NCBI GenBank assembly: GCA_937923405.1
Contig: CALDUY010000028.1
Location: forward strand, 1 to 64,000
DNA length: 64,000 nucleotides
Direction of reading: 5' to 3'
From: an uncultured Gemmataceae bacterium
GTDB taxonomy: Bacteria > Planctomycetota > Planctomycetia > Gemmatales > Gemmataceae
Part shown: piece by piece, positions 7,302 to 16,433 of the stretch
Layout: every line of letters starts with the position of its first letter
Numbering within the stretch: the stretch's first letter is position 1
The notes under the pieces: generated by a model
Databases searched by the model: none
What the model saw: the letters and a program-made list of their open reading frames with translations, nothing else
What the model was told of the DNA's origin: nothing
Program-made: the position numbers and the translations under genes

Positions 7302-10300
7302 TCATTCGGTCAATCGCTGCACCTCGTTCCAAAACCGCTCCCAGGCCTGCCGTTCTTCCACGGGCAGATTCGCGATCGGAGGTCGCACAGGCGCTAGACG
7401 TCGATCGCGGAGCATCGCTCGGAGCGTGTCCTTACCCATGCGTACATTATCGATCCTGCCAGTGGCAATCGCTTCGTGGCACCGGCGCAGCGAATAGTGA
7501 ATCCAGGTCAACGCCAGGCGACGATAGTGTTGTCGTTCGGCCTCGCTGAGTGACTTGGAATCTTCCGACTGTCCCAAACTGGCAAGCAGGGCACTGACCG
7601 CGGCTTGGTACGAGTCGTAGGCTCGGTCGAACCCCGCTTCCTGGCTGCGTAGGATAAGTTGCACGCAAGCGGAATGGCGGTTGGTTCGCTGCGCCACCTT
7701 ACACGCGAACTCGACCTCCTCGGGCTTGGTGAAGGTCAACGTACCATCGAGATACTTGGGGAGTCGTTCGTTAGCCAACACCAGACCTTCGGCCTGCGCG
7801 ACCCAGTCCCGCGATTGCGGATATGGCCAGTTCTGCCGAGCTGAGCCGAGTTCATGTCCTCGTTTGATCGCGTCCAGTCCCTCGACGAAGTCGCCCTGGG
7901 CCAGCAGTTGGTGCCCTAGATTACAAAAGGCCTCGGCAAACTCCGGATCGAGTTTGATCGCGCGGCGATACATGGCGATGGAGTCGTCGATTCTGTCCAA
8001 CTTGCTCAGCATGACACCGAGCATGTAAGGAAAGCGAGGATTATTGGGGAACCGTTTCATCCCTTCCTGGAACACCTCGCTACTCTCCTGAAATTGCTGC
8101 GTTTGTTCCAGCGCGATGCCAAGCATGATGTGGGCGTTGAGATTGCTCGGCTCGGTCAAGCGCACCCAGCGAAGATGTGGGATGCTTTCGGAGTAGCGTC
8201 GTTGTTGATAGAGCAACGAGGCCAGGGCGGCTCGGGCGTAACCGAAATTGGGATCCTGGACCAGGGCCAGTCGAAAATATCGCTCCGCACCGAGGAACTC
8301 GCGGCGGTCCCACAGCAGATTCCCCAGCTTGGTGTGAGCTTCGGCACTGGGAGCGGTGGCCAAAACCTGACGGTACAGTCGGTCGGCCTCGTCGTATTTC
8401 CCCTGTTGCTCGCGCAAGATGGCCAACTGGGTCAGAGCCTGCGGATCGCGAGGATCCACCTTCAAGCGTTGCTGCAAGACGTTCTCGACCTCTGCTGCTC
8501 GTTGGGTGTCGCGCAAGAGGCCAACGAGTTTGGTCAGGGCTTTGGAATCGCCGGGGTCGTCGAGCAGCACGCGCCGCAGGTGCCTCTCGGCCTCGGCAAA
8601 GCGGCGATGCTCCAGATACAGCAGGGCCAAATAATATCGGGTTGAAGTGCGTCGCGGATCAAGTTGGAGACACCGTTCCAAAATGGCTATCGCCTCGTCG
8701 GGTTTGTTGGCCCGGACGTACAACGGTCCCAGACAACTCATGTGGTGCGGATTGGTCGGTCGGAGACGAATCAGCTCTTGAAAGATTGAGATGGCTTCGT
8801 CGAGATCGCCGCGCTGTTCCAGCACATGAGCCAGGGCGTGGCCTAGCTCGGGCCGGATGGCGCGAGCGGCAGTGAAGAAGCGAATCGCCTCGTCCAGTCG
8901 TTGGGGTTGCGTGGAGTGAATCAACGAGGCCAGGGCGTAGTTGGCCCATACATCGTCAGGGAATCGTCGCTGGGCAGTGCGTAAGGTTTGCAATGCTTCG
9001 TCGAGAGCATATTCACTGATGTATATGGTGGCGAGCAAGGCCATGCTGGCCGTCGGCAGTTTCTGTAAATCGGCCTTGCGGCCATGTTCCAACAACCGCT
9101 CTCGACGTTGGTGATCCAGCAACCCTTCCTCCAGCAACCCCAGGGCTGGTCCACCCAGCCAGCTCGAGGTCAATGTCAGTATCGGGAACTCCGCTGTGGG
9201 TTTGGCCGTTATGTGTTCGATCAGTCGCAACCGCAACCGGTTGCGCCAGTTGTCGTCGTCTAATTTCAGCCCCAGATTGTAGAGTCGCACTCGCTGTTCG
9301 ACCGGGGATCGTTTGCGGCGCAACTCACTGGCCCAGTGGTCCAACGCCGAGATGACTTCGCTGGTCAACGCCAAGGGACGCAACCGGACGATCGCTGCCA
9401 TTTCCTCGAGCGATTGTTTGTCGAAGTCCAAACCATAGTCACGGAAGACTTGACGATAGTTGGCGTTGATGTCCGTCAAACTGACGTCGTCATCGATCTT
9501 CAGTCGGATGGCGAAGAGTTGCTCGATGAAGGCATGATCGCGTTGAAGCAGTTCGAGTTCTTGACTGATTGCTTGGTACTGAAGGTTGATCTGGGATTCG
9601 AGGTTCTCTTTGTTCCAAACATACTGCACAGCCTCGCGAGCGCGTTCGAGACAGGCCAACGCCTGATTCCACTTCTTGACCGCGTCGGCAGAGCCATGCA
9701 ACGACTCGGCTTCGTGCTGAAGGTTGGTAGCTTGATGGAGCAGCGAGATGACTCGTTCGCGAGCGTTATGCTGCCGGTCTTGAACGATGTAGGCAACACC
9801 GCCAAGCACCATAGCCAGGGACAGCGCGACGATGCAAACGAGAGCACGCCACCGGCTGGCTCGGGCTTTGGCCCGAGCGGTTTCGGCGTAGGCCTCAGCA
9901 GCGGCCCGGTCGACCTGAGCCTGGTTCAGCCGCTGTTGTACACTTTCGCGATAGGCCGTCACTCGTGCCGCCACCTCGGAGGCATTGGCCGGGCGGTCAG
10001 CGGCGTTTTCCGCCAGACAATCCGTAGCGAGGCGGATCAACTCCGGATCAGCACCGCAGCTGGCCAACCGTACATGGGTTTCCTTCAGGTCGCGCTGCTG
10101 ATGCACCAGCCAGTCAGTCATCGAACACGGCAAAACAAAGGTCGGCTTGCCGGTCAGGATCTCGCACAAGATGCCCCCCAAACCGAACACGTCGGTTCGC
10201 TCGTCAACCACCTCTCCTCGCGCTTGCTCGGGGGACATGTAGGCCGGCGTACCGATGATACTGCCGGCAAAGGTCTGGCACGTGCTCGACGGCAACGGCG

Positions 10301-10901
10301 TAAGACTCATGTCGATGGCAGTCTCGGTCTGCTCGGAAGCCGGGCTGGCTTGCTTCGTCAGAACCTTGGCCAGCCCCCAATCCATAACCTGCACTTCGCC
10401 GAAAGCACCGACCATCACATTTGCCGGCTTCAGATCGCGATGGATCACCGCGCGGCTGTGGGCGTAGGCCATCGTTTGACAGACCAGTTCGAAGATACCC
10501 AAAAAGTGCGACTGATTGTCGCGCGGAGTGGCACGTTCGGCCAGTAGACTCGCTAACGTGCGTCCCTCAACCAACTTCATGGTGAAAAAGGGACGATTAT
10601 CCGAGAAGCGTCCGATATCGTGGATGGGAACAATGCCGGGATGCTGGAGTTGACCGGCGATGCGAGCTTCTTCGAGGAAGCGGCGCAGCATGTCCCGATC
10701 ATGCAAATGTTCGGGGCGAAGCACTTTCAGGGCGAGCAAACGATTCAGTTCCGGGTCACGAACGCGAAAAATCGTTCCCATGCCGCCTTGGGCGATTTCC
10801 TCCAGTAACAAGTAGCGTGCGGGAGAGCCACGCGCGGCTACCGAGCGCCGCCCACCAGGAGGTAAGGGCAGAGTATCATCTTCACGGAGGGGAGGTAGCA
10901 T
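7302..10901 (-). CDS. Membrane Ser/Thr protein kinase with TPR domain
   Basis: The 1199-aa protein has an N-terminal Hanks-type kinase domain (about residues 30-315): glycine loop QGGMGTIF, ATP-anchoring Lys59 in ALKVL, catalytic HRDLKPAN (about 154-161), metal-binding DWG (174-176, instead of DFG) and GTPAYMSPEQ. One transmembrane helix follows near 352-374. The remaining 800 residues hold many tetratricopeptide repeats (clear from about 640 to 1050, e.g. LGHQLLAQGDFVEG). The layout implies a cytoplasmic kinase with an external TPR sensor or scaffold. DWG kinases of this size are typical of planctomycetes. It stands alone as a transcription unit. Confidence 0.92.
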   Translation of the reverse strand: MLPPLREDDTLPLPPGGRRSVAARGSPARYLLLEEIAQGGMGTIFRVRDPELNRLLALKVLRPEHLHDRDMLRRFLEEARIAGQLQHPGIVPIHDIGRFSDNRPFFTMKLVEGRTLASLLAERATPRDNQSHFLGIFELVCQTMAYAHSRAVIHRDLKPANVMVGAFGEVQVMDWGLAKVLTKQASPASEQTETAIDMSLTPLPSSTCQTFAGSIIGTPAYMSPEQARGEVVDERTDVFGLGGILCEILTGKPTFVLPCSMTDWLVHQQRDLKETHVRLASCGADPELIRLATDCLAENAADRPANASEVAARVTAYRESVQQRLNQAQVDRAAAEAYAETARAKARASRWRALVCIVALSLAMVLGGVAYIVQDRQHNARERVISLLHQATNLQHEAESLHGSADAVKKWNQALACLERAREAVQYVWNKENLESQINLQYQAISQELELLQRDHAFIEQLFAIRLKIDDDVSLTDINANYRQVFRDYGLDFDKQSLEEMAAIVRLRPLALTSEVISALDHWASELRRKRSPVEQRVRLYNLGLKLDDDNWRNRLRLRLIEHITAKPTAEFPILTLTSSWLGGPALGLLEEGLLDHQRRERLLEHGRKADLQKLPTASMALLATIYISEYALDEALQTLRTAQRRFPDDVWANYALASLIHSTQPQRLDEAIRFFTAARAIRPELGHALAHVLEQRGDLDEAISIFQELIRLRPTNPHHMSCLGPLYVRANKPDEAIAILERCLQLDPRRTSTRYYLALLYLEHRRFAEAERHLRRVLLDDPGDSKALTKLVGLLRDTQRAAEVENVLQQRLKVDPRDPQALTQLAILREQQGKYDEADRLYRQVLATAPSAEAHTKLGNLLWDRREFLGAERYFRLALVQDPNFGYARAALASLLYQQRRYSESIPHLRWVRLTEPSNLNAHIMLGIALEQTQQFQESSEVFQEGMKRFPNNPRFPYMLGVMLSKLDRIDDSIAMYRRAIKLDPEFAEAFCNLGHQLLAQGDFVEGLDAIKRGHELGSARQNWPYPQSRDWVAQAEGLVLANERLPKYLDGTLTFTKPEEVEFACKVAQRTNRHSACVQLILRSQEAGFDRAYDSYQAAVSALLASLGQSEDSKSLSEAERQHYRRLALTWIHYSLRRCHEAIATGRIDNVRMGKDTLRAMLRDRRLAPVRPPIANLPVEERQAWERFWNEVQRLTE

Positions 10902-10999
10902 CCCAGTTACGCCGAACGGGAATGGCGATTGTATCGATTGCCACGTTCCAAATCGTAGCTTACGAATTCAGGTCAGACAAGAAAAAGCTGCTGGCCTTA

Positions 11000-11734
11000 T
11001 CAGGAAATCTCCGTCAGCTGATTCCAGCGAAGCATCGCTGCTCGGGCGATTAAGTCGGCACAGCCGTCTTCTCCCAACAGGCTAGAGTTGAGTATCAAAT
11101 CGTACTGATGCACGTCGGTTGGCGAACGGTGAAAATGCTTGCGAACAAACTCGGCACGTCGTTCGTCGCGCTGGCGAACCCGCTCGGCGGCCTCCTCGCT
11201 GGACAAGCGGAGCCATTGGCCCATGTAGGCGATGCGCTCCTTCAGCGGGGCGACTAGCCGAACATGGAGCGTGGTCTCACGGGGCAAGATACAACCGGCG
11301 GCGCGGCCCACAAATACCATTTGCCCTTGGGCCCCAAGGTACAGAATGACCTCGGCCAAATTCCGCACGTCGGCATCGTCTCCTAGTCCGTAAATGCGCT
11401 GGAGTTCCTTAAGCCGCTGCGCGACCCAATCGATACAAGCTGGGGAGAGATCCGAGGTCAACCCCTGACGAATGACCGGATTCTGAGCGGTGTATTCCAG
11501 CAGTTCCTGATCGTAGACCTGCCAAGCGAGCTTCTCGGCGGCGAGTCGGGCGATGGTACCGCCCCGCGCCCCAGCCTCGCGACTGACCGCGATCGCCAAC
11601 CCCATCGGGGCCATCCGCGCCGAAGGAGAAGCCCCACGGTCGCCCTGGAAGCCGTGCTTGGGCGGCGTGACCCCCGGGTCAAACAAGGCGACCTCTCCCG
11701 CCAAGTCGATCTCACTGGGTTGGCTCATGTTCAC
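11000..11734 (-). CDS. Cytidylate kinase-like family protein
   Basis: The 244-aa protein matches the cytidylate kinase-like family (PF13189). ISREAGARGGTIARLAAEKL is the divergent P-loop region, followed by FVGRAAGCIL and RLVAPLKERI. True cytidylate kinases phosphorylate CMP; the substrate of this family is not established. The gene is the last of a five-gene operon behind two ABC-transporter pairs. Its GTG start overlaps the permease stop by 3 bp (GTGA), indicating translational coupling; ATG at 11728 is an alternative. About 45 N-terminal residues precede the conserved domain and are poorly structured. Confidence 0.85.
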   Translation of the reverse strand: MNMSQPSEIDLAGEVALFDPGVTPPKHGFQGDRGASPSARMAPMGLAIAVSREAGARGGTIARLAAEKLAWQVYDQELLEYTAQNPVIRQGLTSDLSPACIDWVAQRLKELQRIYGLGDDADVRNLAEVILYLGAQGQMVFVGRAAGCILPRETTLHVRLVAPLKERIAYMGQWLRLSSEEAAERVRQRDERRAEFVRKHFHRSPTDVHQYDLILNSSLLGEDGCADLIARAAMLRWNQLTEIS

Positions 11735-12756
11735 TCTACCTCATGATATTGCGTTCGCGAGAACATCCACATCCCCAGTCCAACCAGCAGCAGCGCAGCC
11801 CCGATCAGCACCAGACTCGCCGTCTGCCCGTCTACAGGCAAGAATACACTCGGACGGTCGGGTTGAATGCCGAAATCCTCCGCCCGTTCGTACATCAGTG
11901 ACCGGGCATAGAAGCCGACGCTGACACGTTTGGGATAACCGGGCATGTTTCCCAGCACGACTTCCAGACAGAACGAGTAAACAATGGCGATCACGGCAGG
12001 TCGGCGAAAGTAGGCCCCGATCAACAGAAACAAGGCAGCGAAGGTCAGCGTCGCCAGCGCCACCGCCGGCCAATATAATTGAAGCGCCAGCCGTCCGGGA
12101 GTGCCCGCCATCAAACAGATCAGAGCAAACCCCCCCAGATTGAAGCCAATGCACCAGGGCAGCAGAGCCAGAAACTTGGCCAGGTAGATCAGCGGTCGCG
12201 GGATTGGTCGAGACAACAGCCACAATAGCGACTGATTCTCCCGATCGCCACCCAAAGCCTCGGTACCGAAACTCAGACTCCACAGCGGTAATAAGAAGGT
12301 GAGAAAGATCGAAAAGACCACTGCTTGCGAGAACACCTGAAACGCCGAACACGCCAGCCGATCGCCATAACGCGGTTGATCCGTTGTCGAGGGCAGCGAG
12401 ACACGGGCCTCCGGCGAGAGGATAGTGCGCGTGGCCCCGAAGACGGCGTGTTGCACCGCCTGTCCCGGCGCATTGGGTTGCACGACTGCTAGCACTAGCG
12501 GCAGTCGGTTGACCGCTTCCAAGTAAGTCAGCGCCTTGGGATCTCGTCCTCGCGGCCAACGCCAGTGGTGCATGCCCCAACGATCCCGTGCGGTTTGCAG
12601 ATACACGGCCACCAATGAGAACACTAGCAACCCCAAGGCGATCCAGACCATCTGCCGAGCGCGAGCCTGCCGCTTCCAGCTGATCCAGATCAAAGCCAGA
12701 AACGCCGACAGGGTGCTACCTTCCTGGACGCTGCTTGTGGCGGCAGTCGTCGCCAT
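11731..12756 (-). CDS. ABC transporter permease (ABC-2 type)
   Basis: The 341-aa membrane protein has an N-terminal helix (MVWIALGLLVFSLVAVYL), a large external loop, and a cluster of about five helices in the second half. GTEALGGDRENQSLLWLLSRPIPR is typical of ABC-2 permeases. The frame opens at 12849, but the ATG at 12756 gives a sensible start and clears the upstream ATPase gene. It follows that ATPase by 17 bp, so the two likely form one exporter. The substrate is unknown; related pairs export lipids, drugs or exopolysaccharide components. Confidence 0.82.
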   Translation of the reverse strand: MATTAATSSVQEGSTLSAFLALIWISWKRQARARQMVWIALGLLVFSLVAVYLQTARDRWGMHHWRWPRGRDPKALTYLEAVNRLPLVLAVVQPNAPGQAVQHAVFGATRTILSPEARVSLPSTTDQPRYGDRLACSAFQVFSQAVVFSIFLTFLLPLWSLSFGTEALGGDRENQSLLWLLSRPIPRPLIYLAKFLALLPWCIGFNLGGFALICLMAGTPGRLALQLYWPAVALATLTFAALFLLIGAYFRRPAVIAIVYSFCLEVVLGNMPGYPKRVSVGFYARSLMYERAEDFGIQPDRPSVFLPVDGQTASLVLIGAALLLVGLGMWMFSRTQYHEVE

Positions 12757-12773
12757 AGCTCGCTCGCCTCCAC

Positions 12774-13829
12774 TCACTTGCGCAACAGATAGCCCAGCAC
12801 CGCCTGGGTTGAACTGTCCAACGTTTCCAAATGAATCACTTCGTAGCACTCGTCGAGGACGAGACGGTTTAACTCGACGAAGAACCGTTCTGCCTGGCGA
12901 GCGCGAACCAGCAGGCGACCGACCAACGGATGAGGACTGTCGACGATCTCGACGCCACAGACTTCAGGCACCTCGGCTAAGAGTTGGGCTGCCAAGTCGC
13001 GATGGTGGCGGTAGCTTTGGCCATTGGCAAGAGGACCACCGTTTTTGCGGAGATCGATCCGAACCGTCAGCGGATGATCGGCGAGGCGGTCGCGGATACG
13101 AGCTACAGTGTCGACGGCAGCAATGCGGCCGCGAGCCATAATCGCGACATGATCGGTTAGCTTCTCCAGTTCTTCTAGCTCATGACTGGAAACGAGCAGA
13201 CACTTGCCCTGCTCGGCCAGTTCCAGAAAGAGCGCGACCAGTTCGGCTCGACCGACCGGATCGATGCCGCTGAGTGGTTCATCGAGTACCAGCAAAGCCG
13301 GATCATGCAACAACGCCTGGGCGAGTTTGATCCGTTGCCGCATGCCTTTGGAATACCCGCGAATCCGCCGATCGGACCGGTTGGCCATGCCAACGCGATG
13401 CAACACGGCTTCGGTCCGGCGGCGGGACTCGGTCCGGGAGTAGCCACATAATCGAGCCATTGCCTCGACAAACTGCCAGCCAGACATCTCCTCATAGAAG
13501 GCATCCACGTCGGGGCAGTAACCGACCAATCGCTTGGCTTGAGCCGACCAGGCATCGATCCCGAAAATCGACACTTGCCCTAAATCAGGTCGCAAATGTC
13601 CGGTAATTAGTCGCATTAGCGTACTTTTGCCCGCGCCGTTGGCCCCAACCAGACCAGTGATCCCGCTCCGTAGTTCCAACGTCACTTGATTGACGCCCAG
13701 CACCGGGCCATACCATTTGGAGACACGCTGGCACAGCAGCAGCGGTTGGTCTTTCCGTTCCCGTGACAGGGGCAACTCGGCATGGGGAACCTCGCCTTCG
13801 GCCTTTGGCATTTCCGAGGGATTCTGCAT
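12774..13829 (-). CDS. ABC transporter ATP-binding protein
   Basis: The 351-aa ATPase shows Walker A GANGAGKST, the signature YSKGMRQRIKLAQAL and Walker B LLVLDEPLSGID, followed by SSHELEELEKL. A C-terminal extension of about 100 residues is similar in place to that of the second ATPase of the operon. The long open frame up to 14336 is a shadow of the permease upstream; ATG at 13829 begins just after that permease stops (5 bp). It probably energises the permease at 11731-12756. Confidence 0.88.
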   Translation of the reverse strand: MQNPSEMPKAEGEVPHAELPLSRERKDQPLLLCQRVSKWYGPVLGVNQVTLELRSGITGLVGANGAGKSTLMRLITGHLRPDLGQVSIFGIDAWSAQAKRLVGYCPDVDAFYEEMSGWQFVEAMARLCGYSRTESRRRTEAVLHRVGMANRSDRRIRGYSKGMRQRIKLAQALLHDPALLVLDEPLSGIDPVGRAELVALFLELAEQGKCLLVSSHELEELEKLTDHVAIMARGRIAAVDTVARIRDRLADHPLTVRIDLRKNGGPLANGQSYRHHRDLAAQLLAEVPEVCGVEIVDSPHPLVGRLLVRARQAERFFVELNRLVLDECYEVIHLETLDSSTQAVLGYLLRK

Positions 13830-13834
13830 TTGAC

Positions 13835-14923
13835 CTAGGTGACGATCTCGACGCCCCGGATCCGCAGAATCAAGTAACTCAGGCATAAGCAACAAACGCC
13901 TCCCAGAACCAGAGCTGTTTCTTCCCAAGCCGGTTGCGGCCAGGGACGAATCTGCGTCTCCTGGATCCCCAGACAAAGATGCCCCAAATACATGGTGCTG
14001 TTCCACAGATCCAGCAGCCGCCAGCGGGGATCGAATTGCAGATTGTTCACCAGCGCTTCCGACAATAGCCGACAGAACAGAAACAACGTTGTCCAGGTCA
14101 TGATGAGCGGCACGGTCTTGCGAACCCAGACCGCCGTGGCTAACAGAACCAACGACAGCGTCACGGTCAGAATCAGGCCATATCCCAGAATACCAACCAG
14201 TAAGCGAGACTGTTCCAGAAAGTAGTTCCAATCCTCCAGCATGCCAAACTGAACGAACAGCAAGACCGCTGGAATCGTCGTGATCAGATTGACGAAAACA
14301 GCAACGGCGAGGCCCTTGCCGATCAGATAGTCCCAACGAGAGATTGGCTTGGAGAGATAAAAGGCCAAGCTGCCAAAGCGAATGTCGTTGCCCACGAGAA
14401 TGGACCCAGCCAGGGCGAGAATGACCATCACCGTGTAGCCTTCATACCAGAAGAAGTTGCGGAACATCTCCGCGGAACCGTTCATCTTCAATTGATCGCG
14501 AAACAGATCGACGAGAAATTTCGGATTGGCACGCCCCATACCGCCGACGCGAACCTCGGTTTCGCCGAACTGCGTTAACGCCCACGACATGAGATACTGT
14601 CCAAAGAAGAACAGAAGAAAAACGAGCACGGCCAAGGTGTAGATCACCCAGAACAGTTTACGGCGAAACACCATCAGTAAAGCGACGCGCGTAATGGGCC
14701 AAGCGCGAGATCGCACCACCAGCCCCCATAATGCGACGAAGAGCAGGATACAAGCCAATCTCAACCAATGCAGATCGGAAATAGTTGCCATAACTGTAAA
14801 CAATACCGTCTGCACGCCGACGAAGAGAAACACCCCCCAGCGGCTGTCATCTTCCAACTGGCCCTGCCAGGGTCGATAATGCAGCAAGGAGCCGTGCTGG
14901 ATCGGCTCGACGGATTCAGACAT
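13835..14923 (-). CDS. ABC transporter permease (ABC-2 type)
   Basis: This 362-aa integral membrane protein carries about seven hydrophobic helices, including two near the N-terminus (WGVFLFVGVQTVLFTVMA and the next). GNDIRFGSLAFYLSKPISRWDYLIGKG is the typical ABC-2 coupling segment. The ATG at 14923 overlaps the stop of the upstream ATPase gene by 8 bp, which decides the start and implies translational coupling. With that ATPase it should form the first exporter of the operon. Substrate unknown. Confidence 0.85.
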   Translation of the reverse strand: MSESVEPIQHGSLLHYRPWQGQLEDDSRWGVFLFVGVQTVLFTVMATISDLHWLRLACILLFVALWGLVVRSRAWPITRVALLMVFRRKLFWVIYTLAVLVFLLFFFGQYLMSWALTQFGETEVRVGGMGRANPKFLVDLFRDQLKMNGSAEMFRNFFWYEGYTVMVILALAGSILVGNDIRFGSLAFYLSKPISRWDYLIGKGLAVAVFVNLITTIPAVLLFVQFGMLEDWNYFLEQSRLLVGILGYGLILTVTLSLVLLATAVWVRKTVPLIMTWTTLFLFCRLLSEALVNNLQFDPRWRLLDLWNSTMYLGHLCLGIQETQIRPWPQPAWEETALVLGGVCCLCLSYLILRIRGVEIVT

Positions 14924-15893
14924 GCCGAGTCTCCAATACACGCGGAACAGGGGTGTCAGCCTCACGCAGCACACGATGGAACAGTTCTTCCAAGGTTTCG
15001 TCGTCGCGTTCCAAGCCAGTGATTGTTACTCCGTGGTTGCTGGCTAGTACAAAGAACGTGCGCGGGTTCCAGCCCTCGGGAACGGCGACGCGGAGTCTCC
15101 CCTTGCCGTTGTTTTGGATGAGAATGGCTCCTTCTTGACGCAGTTCCTCACCGAACGCTGACGAGTCCCCGGCCACTTGCAGACGAAAGCGATCCTGTCG
15201 GCTGGCACACAGTTCCGCGACGCTTCCCTGTCGCAGCACTCGACCCCGATGGAGAATCAGTACCGTTTCGCAGACTCGCTCGACGTCGCCCAACAAATGG
15301 GTACAGAGAATCAGTGACTTGCCATGCTCGCGGCCCAGAACGCGCAGCAATTCCAGCATGGCGTCGCGTCCAGCGGGGTCCAGGCCGCTGGTCGGCTCAT
15401 CGAGCAGCAACACGGGTGGATCATGTACCAGGGCAGCGGCGAGCTTGATCCGTTGTTTCATGCCGGTCGAGTATTCCTCGAGTTTGCGATAACGAGCCTC
15501 TTGTAATTCCAGATAGGTCAGCACCTCGTGGGCACGCCGCATGGCCTGACGACGCGGCATGCCGTACAACTCGCCGGCCAATCCTACGTAGTCAGCCCCG
15601 CTGAGACCCGGAATCAGACTTTCCGCCTCGGGCATGTAGCCAATAGCACGGCGCAGGTTAGTGCCGGCTCGCCCCAGCTCCAGACCAAGGACGCGCCCGG
15701 ATCCTGCCGAGGGAGGCAACAACCCTAACAGGATCTTCAGCAAGGTCGATTTGCCGGCTCCATTGGGACCGAGCAGACCGACGCGACCGGGAGCAATGCG
15801 GAGACTGACTTCGTCCAGGGCCTGGAACGTGCCATACCAACGCGAGACTCGTTCGAGTTCGATCAGGACTTCCGAGGTTGAGTTGGCGAGCAA
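14916..15893 (-). CDS. ABC transporter ATP-binding protein
   Basis: The 325-aa ATPase leads the operon. It has Walker A GPNGAGKST (about residues 39-47), signature YSTGMKQRIKLAAAL, Walker B VLLLDEPTSGLD and an H-loop in CTHLLGDVERV. The C-terminal 100 residues resemble the accessory domain of ABC-2 ATPases such as NatA or CcmA-like proteins. It overlaps the permease gene downstream by 8 bp. The gap upstream (15894-16018) separates it from the divergent riboswitch promoter. Confidence 0.88.
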   Translation of the reverse strand: MLANSTSEVLIELERVSRWYGTFQALDEVSLRIAPGRVGLLGPNGAGKSTLLKILLGLLPPSAGSGRVLGLELGRAGTNLRRAIGYMPEAESLIPGLSGADYVGLAGELYGMPRRQAMRRAHEVLTYLELQEARYRKLEEYSTGMKQRIKLAAALVHDPPVLLLDEPTSGLDPAGRDAMLELLRVLGREHGKSLILCTHLLGDVERVCETVLILHRGRVLRQGSVAELCASRQDRFRLQVAGDSSAFGEELRQEGAILIQNNGKGRLRVAVPEGWNPRTFFVLASNHGVTITGLERDDETLEELFHRVLREADTPVPRVLETRHV

Positions 15894-16018
15894 AACGAGC
15901 TTTCCTCCGCTGAAAAGCTGGCGTGATTCTCTGCTTATTGTAGGACGACCGACAAGCGAAACGAGCAGAGGTCATTCCGTGCCATGGGACCGTTCATAAA
16001 AAAATTTCGTCAAGTTTC

Positions 16019-16047
16019 TTGCATCTAGAAAAGTTGTGTTCTACGGT
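16019..16047 (+). promoter_or_regulatory. Candidate promoter of the riboswitch RNA
   Basis: TTGCAT (16019-16024) and TACGGT (16042-16047) are separated by 17 bp, a fair sigma-70-type match at the right distance upstream of the riboswitch. The -10 hexamer is weak (3 of 6 to consensus). Placement is inference. Confidence 0.35.
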
Positions 16048-16117
16048 TAGAGTGTGGTGACACTGGTTCGTTTTGGGGACGCAGTGTCGACTACAGGTGA
16101 CGGAATCCAAGGAAACC

Positions 16118-16230
16118 GTCTCCTCGATAAAGGCAAACCCGTCGTGAGGCGGGGACGCAAAGCTATGGGCTCTTATCCGTCCGAGGGGGGACGGTTAAGG
16201 CTGCCAGGCTACCGAAGGGATGGACGGGAC
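16118..16230 (+). promoter_or_regulatory. Cyclic-di-GMP-I (GEMM) riboswitch aptamer
   Basis: The GEMM core is visible in order: AAAGGCAAACC (to 16139), a P2 hairpin CCCGUC-GUGA-GGCGGG with a GNRA loop, GGGACGCAAAGC (to 16163), a P3 stem CCGUCC/GGGACGG, and GGCUGCCAGGCUACCG (to 16214), then the closing strand. These are the conserved joining elements that bind c-di-GMP in class I; a GEMM-Ib variant binds 3',3'-cGAMP, and I cannot settle selectivity by eye. It is followed at 16250 by an intrinsic terminator, so control is probably by transcription termination of the coiled-coil gene at 16434. Confidence 0.9.
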
Positions 16231-16249
16231 CCGTAAGTATGTCTTGGCG

Positions 16250-16284
16250 TCCGGTCTTCTCGTAAGAGAGGACCGGATTTTTTT
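16250..16284 (+). terminator. Intrinsic terminator of the riboswitch
   Basis: A 12-bp stem (TCCGGTCTTCTC paired with GAGAGGACCGGA, one G-U pair) with a GTAA loop is followed directly by seven T residues. It sits about 20 nt after the aptamer and 150 nt before the next start codon, the classic expression platform. Confidence 0.88.
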
Positions 16285-16433
16285 ACGCTGTGCCTCTTCG
16301 ATAAATTCGAAAAATCTCTTCGCTTGACCACATATCTAAAATTCGTGAGCTAAGGTTAACACGGACGGTGTTAATCCACACTGACTGACCGGAGATCCGG
16401 CGAAGGAAAAGCCTCATACAGAGGAGACGGGAT

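Noticed and set aside
9336..10547. 403-aa plus-strand frame opposite the kinase gene
   Set aside because: It is antisense to a kinase with intact catalytic motifs; the frame has no domain signal and arises from codon bias.
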